From NCBI GenBank assembly GCA_016126025.1, contig JAEFDA010000054.1, positions 1-19,234 of the forward strand: a stretch of 19,234 nt of DNA. The letters are read 5' to 3'. This DNA is from Nitrososphaerota archaeon. GTDB taxonomy: Archaea; Thermoproteota; Nitrososphaeria; Nitrososphaerales; Nitrosopumilaceae. The position numbers and the translations under genes are program-made. The notes beneath the pieces were generated by a model. It was not told the origin of the DNA, ran no database searches, and saw only the letters and a program-made list of their open reading frames with translations. Position 1 is the first letter of the stretch, and every line of letters begins with the position of its first letter. This document shows positions 1 through 7,206 of the stretch, piece after piece.

Positions 1-306
1 TCCTACCTGTTCGACGACAACGCCTGGAACCTGGTCCTGGCCTGCCAAGACTGCAACCTCAAAAAGGGTAGCACGCTGCCACAGGAGGAGTTCCGCAACG
101 ATCTTATAGAGAGAAACAGGAGATACTACGGCCTAATGGGGGAGATAAAGTCCTCGTTAGACATGTTGGACTCTGGCAGGGGCTGGGAGCCAGAGATAGT
201 GGAGCGGTACAAAAGATGTAGGGAATGCGGGTTTGGCATCATGCACATGCCCAGACGCGGACCCGGGCCGCACCGCCGGCCAAAAGCAGACACTCCATGG
301 CCCTAA
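1..306 (+). CDS. HNH endonuclease, C-terminal part (5' end outside window)
   Basis: Frame 1 is open from the window edge to TAA at 304-306 and gives the last 101 residues. Near the start it reads NLVLACQDCNLKKG: an Asn, a CxxC pair (visible residues 15 and 18), then Asn and Lys. This is the classic second half of an HNH (beta-beta-alpha metal) nuclease, where the cysteines bind structural zinc and the Asn belongs to the HNH signature. A second CxxC (residues 73-76, CREC) lies in the tail and could complete another zinc site. The tail is basic and proline-rich. The catalytic first His is upstream of the window. HNH proteins of this kind cleave DNA as stand-alone, restriction-like or homing nucleases, and the role here cannot be decided. 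It is followed by a 164-nt spacer and appears unrelated to the next operon. Confidence 0.75.
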   Translation, partial: SYLFDDNAWNLVLACQDCNLKKGSTLPQEEFRNDLIERNRRYYGLMGEIKSSLDMLDSGRGWEPEIVERYKRCRECGFGIMHMPRRGPGPHRRPKADTPWP

Positions 307-470
307 CCCAGGAGACGGACCCGCCTCCGCGCCCGCGGCGACTAATCCACAACATACCGAAAAGTCACCCCCAGATTTGGCATCCTAGAGGGAAGTGAGA
401 CCGCACTCGCCCCACCAAAATCATATAGACTATTGAATACCCATTCCGCCATGGCCGGAGGAGCAGAACT
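307..470. promoter_or_regulatory. Spacer with probable promoter of the corA/channel operon
   Basis: This 164-nt spacer has no credible ORF. An AT-rich element, ATCATATAG around 420-428, sits about 46 nt before the GTG start at 471. It could be a TATA box giving a leader of roughly 20 nt. The run GGAGGAG at 457-463 is a good Shine-Dalgarno site 7 nt before that GTG and is the main reason for choosing it. The promoter call is an inference from spacing only. Confidence 0.4.
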
Positions 471-2102
471 GTGCTAGGCAGGGCGGCGGGCATACTGGTA
501 AACCGGCTGGTGGTCGGCTTTGTGTTTGCATTCATATACCAAGCCATGACCGGCGTGGCCACCTCAGCGCTCTCCATACCCCTCACCGGAACCATCCAGG
601 ATCTGATATGGGGTCTGGAGAGCGCCAACCAGACCCAGAGCGCGCTGGCCATCGTATGGTGGGTGATCTCCACCATACTCTTCACCCTCATAGCCACCCA
701 GCTGGTCCGGTTCCGCAGGCGGATCTCCCCCTACAAGGGAGAGAAGAACATGGACATGCCGCCCAACATCACCATAGTCAGCCTCGTGATACTGGGGGCG
801 ACGATGTCCTTCCTCTTCTTTTTGGTGGACTTGGCCATAGGGGCCACCTCCGCGGTCTCGGACATACAGACCATATACGAGGCGGCCATCTCCGGCGACT
901 ACGGACCGCTGGCCATAAGCATGGTCTTCTCCATCATAGCCGGGTTCGTAGTGGTGGGCGTGATAGGCAGAGCGCGCAAGGTACGGGAGATCACCCGGGG
1001 CGTGGGCGCCATAAACATAGGGGACATCCGAAAAAAGTTTTCCAAGGATAGTGCCAAGACCGCGGCGGACACACTGGGGCTGGAACCGGGGGCCCTCATA
1101 CACGTCGGAGAGAAGAGAGTGGACAAGACATGGTTCTCCGCCATAAGGTACGACCGGGACGACTACGCCGAGGTCTCCAAGACGTACGATATCGACGAGT
1201 GCATTGACATAAGCGAGAGGGACGTCAACTGGCTCAACATGACCGGCGTGCACGATGCCGAGCACGTCCAGAGATTGGGCGAGAGGTTCAAGCTGCACGA
1301 GCTGCACCAGGCCGACATAATGAACACCGAGCTGCGCCCCTCGATGCACGCCAACCCCTCCAACATATTCATGACGCTGAAGATGCCCCGCTTCGACGAC
1401 GATGACCGCCTGATCATAGAGCACATAAGCCTGGTGCTGGGTGCAGACTATGTCGTATCGTTCCAAGAGGCCGAGGGCGACGTCTTCGACAGGGTGCGCG
1501 AGAACATCAGGGAGTCCCGGGGCGAGTTCCGGAACATGGGGAGCGACTATCTGGCGTACGCCCTCATCGATGCCATCGTGGACAACTTCTTTGTGATAAT
1601 GGAGAGGATAGGCTCCCAGACCGAAGACCTGGAGCAGAAGCTGATGAGCAACCCCGGCCCCGAGACGCTCCAAGTGATATACTCCCTCAAGCGCCAGATG
1701 GTCACGCTCCGCAAGGTGATATGGCCAATGCGCGAGGTCATAAACGGTCTGGAGAGGAACGACTCGCCACTCATACGGGACGCTACGAAAGAATACCTGA
1801 GGGACGTCTACAACCACACCGTTCAGACCATGGACACCATAGAGTCCCTGCGGGACATGGTGGGCGGAATGCTGGACACCTACCTCTCCAGCGTCAGCAA
1901 CAAGATGAACGAGGTCATGAAGACGCTTACCATCATAGCCAGCATATTCATCCCCATCACATTCATCGCCGGAATATACGGCACCAACTTTGCGTATGTG
2001 CCCGAGCTGGAATGGGAGGGAGGCTACTTTATCATGCTGGGAATAATGGGCTCCATATCCGGCGTGATGCTGATGTGGTTCAGGAGGAAGGGGTGGCTGT
2101 GA
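471..2102 (+). CDS. corA: CorA-type divalent cation transporter with extra N-terminal membrane domain
   Basis: The 543-residue protein probably moves Mg2+ or a related divalent cation across the cell membrane. Residues about 205-543 form a CorA domain: an alpha/beta cytosolic part, a long helical stalk (about 340-480), and two C-terminal membrane helices (about 484-502 and 518-536). The ion-pore signature normally reads GMN; here it is GTN (504-506, YGTNF), followed by VPEL where many CorA proteins have MPEL. The first ~170 residues are not part of canonical CorA. They hold about four hydrophobic segments (roughly 8-36, 56-76, 98-126 and 145-165), so the chain is much longer than the usual ~320-350 residues. 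The start is GTG at 471, backed by GGAGGAG. The stop overlaps the channel gene, so the two are probably co-translated. Substrate is uncertain because the GMN motif is altered. Confidence 0.88.
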   Translation: MLGRAAGILVNRLVVGFVFAFIYQAMTGVATSALSIPLTGTIQDLIWGLESANQTQSALAIVWWVISTILFTLIATQLVRFRRRISPYKGEKNMDMPPNITIVSLVILGATMSFLFFLVDLAIGATSAVSDIQTIYEAAISGDYGPLAISMVFSIIAGFVVVGVIGRARKVREITRGVGAINIGDIRKKFSKDSAKTAADTLGLEPGALIHVGEKRVDKTWFSAIRYDRDDYAEVSKTYDIDECIDISERDVNWLNMTGVHDAEHVQRLGERFKLHELHQADIMNTELRPSMHANPSNIFMTLKMPRFDDDDRLIIEHISLVLGADYVVSFQEAEGDVFDRVRENIRESRGEFRNMGSDYLAYALIDAIVDNFFVIMERIGSQTEDLEQKLMSNPGPETLQVIYSLKRQMVTLRKVIWPMREVINGLERNDSPLIRDATKEYLRDVYNHTVQTMDTIESLRDMVGGMLDTYLSSVSNKMNEVMKTLTIIASIFIPITFIAGIYGTNFAYVPELEWEGGYFIMLGIMGSISGVMLMWFRRKGWL

Positions 2103-2878
2103 GCGCGGCGCGCACCGCCTACCAGATACTGGAGGGGGGCGAAGTCCGGGGAGCCGTAGCATTTCAGTCGTTTATAATGGTCCTGATAGCCCTGAACGTC
2201 ATCTCCGTCATAGTGGAGACCGAGGAATGGGTGCGCCTGCAGTACGGTACGTACCTGGAATGGTTCGAGGCCGTGTCGCTGTACATCTTTGCGGGCGAGT
2301 ACGCCCTGCGGCTGGCCCTGTACCGGATGCGCGGAGACAAGCGGAGGTTCGCCTTGGCGCGGTTCGTGGTGTCGCCCATGATGTTGGTGGACTTGGTCGT
2401 CATAATGCCCCTCTTCCTGCCCTTTCTGGCGGCGGATGCCCGCGTGGTACGGATACTGCGCCTCCTGAGGCTCTTTGCCATCTTCAAGCTTGCCAGGATG
2501 ACCGACTCGATGGCCGAGTTCGGCGGCGTGATCAGGAACCGCGCCTCGGACCTGATGCTCTCCTTCTTCGTGCTGTTTCTGGTGCTGATACTTGCCTCCA
2601 GCATGATGTACTACGCGGAGCGGGACGCCCAGCCGGAGGTCTTCTCCAGCATACCCGCGTCGATGTGGTGGGGCGTGGTGACGCTCACCACCATAGGGTA
2701 TGGCGACACGGTACCGGTCACTCCGCTAGGCCGGGCCATAGGCGCCGGGGTGGCCATACTGGGGATAGCCGTGTATGCCGTCCCCGCAGGGATTATGGCC
2801 ACCGCCTTCAACGAGTACCGCCGGCGCGGGAGGGACGGCGGCACCTGTCCGCACTGTGGCAGGAGCATCGAGCGGTGA
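2099..2878 (+). CDS. Voltage-gated potassium channel (six-TM Kv/KvAP type)
   Basis: The 259-residue protein has the full layout of a single Kv subunit, expected to form a K+-selective tetramer in the membrane. S1 is about 22-40. S2 carries E67 and R71. S3 contains D98. S4 has arginines every third residue (R115, R118, R121, R124), the voltage sensor. S5 is about 150-172. The pore loop carries the selectivity filter TTIGYGD (197-203), and S6 is about 211-236. The short tail ends in CPHCGR, a lone CxxC that could share zinc between subunits. The GTG at 2099 overlaps the corA stop by four bases (GTGA). An in-frame GTG at 2093 is equally possible, since GGAGG at 2083-2087 is 5 nt from one and 11 nt from the other. 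Pairing with corA suggests an ion-homeostasis operon. Confidence 0.93.
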   Translation: MSAARTAYQILEGGEVRGAVAFQSFIMVLIALNVISVIVETEEWVRLQYGTYLEWFEAVSLYIFAGEYALRLALYRMRGDKRRFALARFVVSPMMLVDLVVIMPLFLPFLAADARVVRILRLLRLFAIFKLARMTDSMAEFGGVIRNRASDLMLSFFVLFLVLILASSMMYYAERDAQPEVFSSIPASMWWGVVTLTTIGYGDTVPVTPLGRAIGAGVAILGIAVYAVPAGIMATAFNEYRRRGRDGGTCPHCGRSIER

Positions 2879-2887
2879 GCCGGAGGC

Positions 2888-3325
2888 TCACCCCACCTTC
2901 CGGAGTATTATCACCGTGTTGGTGTCGGCCACGCCCGGCGTGCGGCGCAGTTCGTCTATGCCGGCGTTTATGGCAGGTATGGTGTCGGCGCCCATTATCA
3001 CCAGAATGTCGTACTGGCCTGTAATCTCGTACACAGTCTCGGCGCCCTCCATGCGCGCCAAATCCTCGGATATGCGGGCGGTGTCGCTGCCCGACTCCAC
3101 CGATACCAGCACCACGGCGCTGGCCCCCCGGTCCCCCCGCTCTATGGTGAAGCGTGCGATGGTCCCGTCGGATGCCATCCGCTCCACCCGGCGCCGGGCC
3201 TCGGACTCGGACACTCCGACGCGCCTCCCCAGCTCCGCATACGGGAGACGTCCGTTCCCGGCCAGTTCGGAGAGAAGCCGGCGGTCTATTTCGTCGGCGG
3301 GACCCCCCGGCAGGCTACCGGACAT
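2888..3325 (-). CDS. Lrp/AsnC-family transcriptional regulator (LysM-like position)
   Basis: The 145-residue protein has an N-terminal winged helix-turn-helix (about 11-60, with ELGRRVGVSESEARRRVERM as helix-turn-helix) and a C-terminal RAM ligand-binding domain (about 66-145, with ITGQYDILV in the effector region). Lrp/AsnC proteins bind DNA as dimers or octamers and sense amino acids. It is the last gene of the arginine/lysine operon, and its start overlaps the end of the aminotransferase gene by 11 nt. GGAGGAG lies just before the ATG. In Sulfolobus, LysM of this family controls the lysine genes in response to lysine, and a similar autoregulatory role is inferred here from position. No matching operator was identified, although TTGTACAA at 8458-8465 upstream of argG is a candidate. 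The gene converges with the channel gene across only 9 nt. Confidence 0.9.
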   Translation of the reverse strand: MSGSLPGGPADEIDRRLLSELAGNGRLPYAELGRRVGVSESEARRRVERMASDGTIARFTIERGDRGASAVVLVSVESGSDTARISEDLARMEGAETVYEITGQYDILVIMGADTIPAINAGIDELRRTPGVADTNTVIILRKVG

Positions 3326-4493
3326 TCCGCCTCTCCTCCTCGGAGCGCAGCACCCCCTCCAGCCTCTCCAGAACCGCGTCTGCCTGTTCCATGGACAGCA
3401 CCAGAGGTGGCAGCATCCTCAGCACGTTGCGGCCCGAGTACAGCATAAGGACCCCCCGCCCTATGAGGTCGTGGAGTATATCCCGGACCTCAAAGCGCAG
3501 CTCCACCCCGATCATCAGTCCCAGGCCCCGGACCTCCCGTATTATGCGGTGCCGCCCGGCCATCTTGTTCAGCTCCGACATCATATGGGATCCTACGCGC
3601 CCCGCGTTCCCGGCCAAGTCGTCCCGCGCTATGGAGTCCAGGGCCGCCTTTCCGGCGGCGCACGAGAGCGGGTTTCCCCCAAAAGTGGAGGAGTGCTCCC
3701 CCTTGGATATGCGGGACAGTATCTCGGGCCGGGTCAGGGTGGCTCCCAGCGGGACGCCGCCGGCCACGCCCTTGGCCAGACACATGATATCCGGTATGAC
3801 GTCCCAGTGCGATGCGGCCCACATCCTGCCGGTGCGCCCCAGGCCCGACTGCACCTCGTCGAACGCCAGCAGGATGTCCCGCTCGTCGCACAGCTCCCGC
3901 AGCTCCCGCAAAAAGCCGTCGGGCGCCACGTGTATGCCGCTCTCTCCCTGGACCGGTTCCACTATTATCATGCCCGTCTCCCCGGTTATGTGGTCCCGGA
4001 CCGAGTCGATATCGCCGAACCCGGCGAACGAGACCCCCTCCAGCAGCGGCGAGAACGGCTTCCTGTACTTTGGGTGGAAGGTCAGAGAGAGCGCCCCCAT
4101 GGACTTGCCGTGGTATGATCCCCGCATCGCCACCACGCCCTTCTTGGAGGTGTACTTGCGTGCGAACTTTATCGCCGCCTCCACCGACTCTGCCCCGCTG
4201 TTGTTCAGGTGTATGCCGGTGAGTCCGGCTGGGGCCACTTCTGCCAGCGCCTCCAAGAAGGCCTCGCGGGTGCGGCTGTACAGCGAGCTGTGCACCGTGA
4301 TGACCCTGCCGGCCTGCTCCCGGATGGCCTCCACCACCATACCGTTGCAGTGGCCCACCACGGCCACGCCGTATCCCCCCATCATGTCTATGTACTCCCG
4401 ACCGGACTCGTCCCACACCACGGCCCCCCGGGCCCGCTCCACCGTGACCGGGAATCTCTGATACAGGTTTCCGGTGTACGAGTCCTCACCCAT
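3315..4493 (-). CDS. lysJ: LysW-aminoadipate/glutamate semialdehyde aminotransferase (LysJ/ArgD family)
   Basis: This 392-residue class-III PLP aminotransferase has the usual ArgD/LysJ length. It converts the carrier-bound semialdehyde to the amino compound using glutamate: LysW-lysine or LysW-ornithine in the archaeal pathway, N-acetylornithine in bacteria. Visible landmarks are the phosphate-binding NNSGAESVE (97-105), the cofactor-facing FDEVQSGLGRTG (211-222, with D212), and the Schiff-base lysine K241 in LAKGVAGGVPLGA. STFGGNPLS (269-277) is typical of the family. The ATG at 4491-4493 overlaps the stop of the kinase gene by 8 nt. Whether it serves arginine, lysine or both cannot be read from sequence. 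The neighbouring LysX-type ligase and LysY/LysZ relatives point to carrier-protein chemistry rather than free acetylated intermediates. Confidence 0.9.
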   Translation of the reverse strand: MGEDSYTGNLYQRFPVTVERARGAVVWDESGREYIDMMGGYGVAVVGHCNGMVVEAIREQAGRVITVHSSLYSRTREAFLEALAEVAPAGLTGIHLNNSGAESVEAAIKFARKYTSKKGVVAMRGSYHGKSMGALSLTFHPKYRKPFSPLLEGVSFAGFGDIDSVRDHITGETGMIIVEPVQGESGIHVAPDGFLRELRELCDERDILLAFDEVQSGLGRTGRMWAASHWDVIPDIMCLAKGVAGGVPLGATLTRPEILSRISKGEHSSTFGGNPLSCAAGKAALDSIARDDLAGNAGRVGSHMMSELNKMAGRHRIIREVRGLGLMIGVELRFEVRDILHDLIGRGVLMLYSGRNVLRMLPPLVLSMEQADAVLERLEGVLRSEEERRNVR

Positions 4494-5286
4494 CGCGGAT
4501 CACCGTGCACCCCTCCCCTGCCAGGGCCCGCTCCAGAGGCCCCTCCCGGCGGCCGGATGCTATGGCTGCCCTCTCTACGCCCATCTCCAAGGCCTCGACG
4601 GCGGCCAGTATCTTCTTTTCCATCCCCGGACCCACCTTGGGGCGGACGTCCCGGGCCTCCCGGAGCGTGAGTCCGGGGACCAGCGCGCCGTCCATCATGA
4701 GCCCGTCCACATCGGTGATGAAGACCACTGTATCGGCCCCGACGGCCCCGGCCACGTACGCGGCGGCCCTGTCCCCGTCCACGTTCAACGACTCGAACTC
4801 CTCACTCAGAGCCACAGGCGAGACCACCGGAACCATCCCCCTCTCCAAGAGGGACTTCAGGAACTCGCCGTTCACCTCGGTGATGCGGCCGGTGTATCCC
4901 CCGTCGATGGCCTGCGGGCGCCCCCGCTCGTTCACTATGACTAGGCGCTTCTTCCGCCGGGCGCGTATTATCTGCGCATCGGCGCCCGCCAGACCCACGG
5001 CCGGTATGCCGCTCTTCTGCAGCATCCGCACTATCCCCTGGTTGATGCGGCCGGACATCACCATTGTGAATATCTCGGCAGTCTCCATGTCAGTGTAGCG
5101 GCTGCGTATGCCTCCCGGCGAGGTCACGAAGCGGGGCTCCTTCCCCAGCTGGGCGCAGACCCTGCTGACCTCCTTGCCGCCGCCGTGCACCACCACCACG
5201 CCCCCGGGGGCCAGGGCCTCCACACCGGCAACGAATGAGGGGTGCAGCCCGTCCACTATGCTGCCGCCCACCTTTACGGTGATCAT
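4486..5286 (-). CDS. lysZ: LysW-aminoadipate/glutamate kinase (LysZ/ArgB family)
   Basis: The 266-residue amino-acid kinase phosphorylates the side-chain carboxylate of the carrier-bound aminoadipate or glutamate with ATP. The N-terminus VKVGGS (4-9) and the glycine loop HGGGKEV (34-40) are the ATP/substrate-binding signatures. GGIRSRYTD (58-66) corresponds to the substrate loop and is closer to LysZ than to the GLRVTD form of bacterial ArgB, as I recall these families. Basic residues at 108-114 (RARRKKR) could contact the acidic carrier protein. The reading frame stays open to 5337, but the ATG at 5286 is chosen for two reasons: it starts directly with the conserved beta-strand, and it forms a 4-nt ATGA overlap with the end of the reductase gene. 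Dual use for arginine and lysine is possible. Confidence 0.9.
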   Translation of the reverse strand: MITVKVGGSIVDGLHPSFVAGVEALAPGGVVVVHGGGKEVSRVCAQLGKEPRFVTSPGGIRSRYTDMETAEIFTMVMSGRINQGIVRMLQKSGIPAVGLAGADAQIIRARRKKRLVIVNERGRPQAIDGGYTGRITEVNGEFLKSLLERGMVPVVSPVALSEEFESLNVDGDRAAAYVAGAVGADTVVFITDVDGLMMDGALVPGLTLREARDVRPKVGPGMEKKILAAVEALEMGVERAAIASGRREGPLERALAGEGCTVIRDG

Positions 5287-6329
5287 ACCGGCGTAAGCGG
5301 CGTGTACCGGAGCCCCTCCATCTCGTCGAATCCGCACATCACGTTGAGGTTCTGCACCGCCGAGCCGGCCGCCCCCTTCATCAGGTTGTCCGACGCGGAC
5401 AGGGCTATGAGTCGGCTGTTGTCCTCATCCAGGTCAAAGCCGACGTCGCAGAAGTTGGAGCCGACCAAGAACTTGGGATCTGGAAACTTGTAGAGGCCCT
5501 TCTTGTCCCGTATGAGTCGGACGAACCTCTCCTCGCCGTACGCCTCCCGGTATATGCGCCAGACGGCCTTTTCGTCGGTGTCCTGGGTCAGGAAGGTGTG
5601 GTTCGTGCACAGTATTCCCCGCACCACGTCCACCGCATGGGGGCTCATCGACACCCGTATCTTTGAGCCGGCCGCCTCGGAGAGCTCCTGCTCTATCTCG
5701 CCGGTGTGACGGTGGCGGGCCGGTTTGTAGGGGCGTATCACCCCGGCGCGCATGGCGTGCGCCGTACCCTGCCCGGAGCCGGCCCCCGAGGACCCTATCT
5801 TGGAGTCCACCACGATGTGGTCGGTGTCTATCATCTTGTGCCTGACCAGCGGCGCCAGCGCCAGCACCGAGGTCACCGCCATGCACCCGGGGCAGGATAC
5901 AAGCTGGGCATCCTTGATCTGGTCGCGGTGCAGCTCCGGAATCCCGAAGACGGATTTTTTCAAGTACTCAGGGTGCGGATGCTCCCAGCCGTACCACTTG
6001 TCGTAGGCGGCCGGGTCGTGCAGGCGGTAGTCGGCACTCAGGTCTATGATGCGGATGCCCCGGTCATAGAACGCCTTTACTATCTCGGTTGCACTCCCGT
6101 GGGGTACCGCCGTTATTATGATATCGCACCGGTCCGACATGCGGTCGTAGTCCAGCTCCGAGAAGACCATATCGGTGAACCCCCGGAGGCTGGGCTGGAT
6201 GCGGTGCAGGTACTGCCCCGCATACTGCCGGGAGGTTACGGCGGTGATCTCCACCTGCGGGTGGTTCACCAGTAGTCGTAGGGTCTCTCCGCCAACGTAT
6301 CCGGATGCACCCACCACACCTACGCGCAT
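5283..6329 (-). CDS. lysY: LysW-aminoadipyl/glutamyl phosphate reductase (LysY/ArgC family)
   Basis: The 348-residue NAD(P)-dependent reductase turns the carrier-bound acyl phosphate into the semialdehyde. A Rossmann motif VGVVGASGYVGGE opens the protein (3-15). The catalytic cysteine is in SCPGC (C149), and RHRHTGEIEQE holds the conserved His of the family. The length fits archaeal LysY/ArgC. The frame is open upstream to an ATG at 6368. The ATG at 6329 is preferred because it begins exactly at the Rossmann strand and leaves a 25-nt spacer after the ligase gene, whereas the longer form would add 13 non-conserved residues. Its end overlaps the kinase gene by ATGA. Confidence 0.9.
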   Translation of the reverse strand: MRVGVVGASGYVGGETLRLLVNHPQVEITAVTSRQYAGQYLHRIQPSLRGFTDMVFSELDYDRMSDRCDIIITAVPHGSATEIVKAFYDRGIRIIDLSADYRLHDPAAYDKWYGWEHPHPEYLKKSVFGIPELHRDQIKDAQLVSCPGCMAVTSVLALAPLVRHKMIDTDHIVVDSKIGSSGAGSGQGTAHAMRAGVIRPYKPARHRHTGEIEQELSEAAGSKIRVSMSPHAVDVVRGILCTNHTFLTQDTDEKAVWRIYREAYGEERFVRLIRDKKGLYKFPDPKFLVGSNFCDVGFDLDEDNSRLIALSASDNLMKGAAGSAVQNLNVMCGFDEMEGLRYTPLTPV

Positions 6330-6354
6330 GGGGCCGCACGCCACTCGGTGTAAT

Positions 6355-7206
6355 TTATTTCCTGACACATGATACGGCGTACCGCACCATCATGCCGGGT
6401 ATGTCCGCGTCGGTCACCCCCGATATGCCGCGGAATTCCACCGTGTTGTTGACCTCGTGGACCAGCACCCCCCGGACTGGATCCTCCATCATGTCTATGC
6501 CCAGTATGCCGCCGCCCACCGCCTCTGAGGCGCGCGAGGCTATCTCTCCAAGATCTCCGGTGTGGTCGCACGGCTGCGGCGCCCCGCCGGTGGAGACGTT
6601 GGTGCGGAAGCCGTCGGCGGAGCGGTACATGGCGGCCACCGGTTCGTGGTTTATGGTTATAACCCGGATGTCCCGGGGCGGGCGGTCCACCATCTCCTGA
6701 AGATAGTAGATGCGGTCCAGGGGGGAGTCGGTCACTGTACGTATCTCTATGATCGCGTCGACTGCATCGCGGTCCCGAAGCGGCATGACGCCCCGCCCCC
6801 AGCTGCCCACCACAGGCTTTATCACCTTGGGGTATCCCGTACGCTCCAGCGTCTCCAAAGCCGCGCCGCTGGAGAAGGCAAAGTCCGTCTCGGGCGTGGG
6901 CACGTTGCGCTTCTTGAGGAGCAGCGACACGAACATCTTGTTGCCGCATGTGCTAGCCACCTCAAATCGGTTTACCACGGGCACCCCCAAAAATTCCAAG
7001 TATGAGGTGTAGTGGAGCCCACGATAGTAGCTGACGCACCTCTCCAAGACCGCGTCGGCGGGTGCGGCGCCGCGGCCGTCGCCTGTGCCCGCGCGGACGG
7101 TCTTGACATCTATGGGGCAGGCCTCGCAGCCCATAGACTGGGCGGCCCGCAGGAGCATCTTCTCTTCGGTGCGAAGGCGGTCGTACGCTATGCCTATCCG
7201 GGTCAT
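6355..7206 (-). CDS. lysX: LysW carrier ligase, ATP-grasp (LysX/ArgX family)
   Basis: The 283-residue ATP-grasp enzyme (RimK/LysX type) ligates the amino group of alpha-aminoadipate (lysine route) or glutamate (arginine route) to the C-terminal Glu of the small carrier protein LysW. The glycine-rich ATP-grasp loop is GSWGRG (134-139), with the nucleotide-binding KVIKPV just before it. The metal/substrate end is marked by GIDMMED and HEVNNTVEF near the C-terminus. Upstream, residues 83-97 hold the conserved STCGNKMFVSLLLKK. The ATG at 7206 is chosen over the open-frame ATG at 7263 because it starts at the conserved first strand and overlaps the argG stop by ATGA. I do not assign LysX versus ArgX specificity. 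No lysW gene was found in the window. Confidence 0.9.
   Translation of the reverse strand: MTRIGIAYDRLRTEEKMLLRAAQSMGCEACPIDVKTVRAGTGDGRGAAPADAVLERCVSYYRGLHYTSYLEFLGVPVVNRFEVASTCGNKMFVSLLLKKRNVPTPETDFAFSSGAALETLERTGYPKVIKPVVGSWGRGVMPLRDRDAVDAIIEIRTVTDSPLDRIYYLQEMVDRPPRDIRVITINHEPVAAMYRSADGFRTNVSTGGAPQPCDHTGDLGEIASRASEAVGGGILGIDMMEDPVRGVLVHEVNNTVEFRGISGVTDADIPGMMVRYAVSCVRK

Noticed and set aside
564..2162. A 532-codon open frame on the minus strand opposite corA
   Set aside because: Its translation is low-complexity (His, Val, Gly, Asp rich), as expected from the antisense of GC-rich coding DNA, and the plus-strand frame has clear CorA motifs.
2775..4118. Long plus-strand open frames opposite the regulator and aminotransferase genes (also 3154-4461)
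   Set aside because: Translations are Ser/Pro/Arg-rich with no domains, while the minus-strand frames contain intact Lrp and PLP-aminotransferase motifs.
5287..5337. Longer N-terminus of the kinase gene (and similar extensions of argG to 8465 and of the ligase to 7263)
   Set aside because: The added residues are not conserved-looking, and the shorter starts coincide with 4-nt overlaps or with leaderless promoter spacing.
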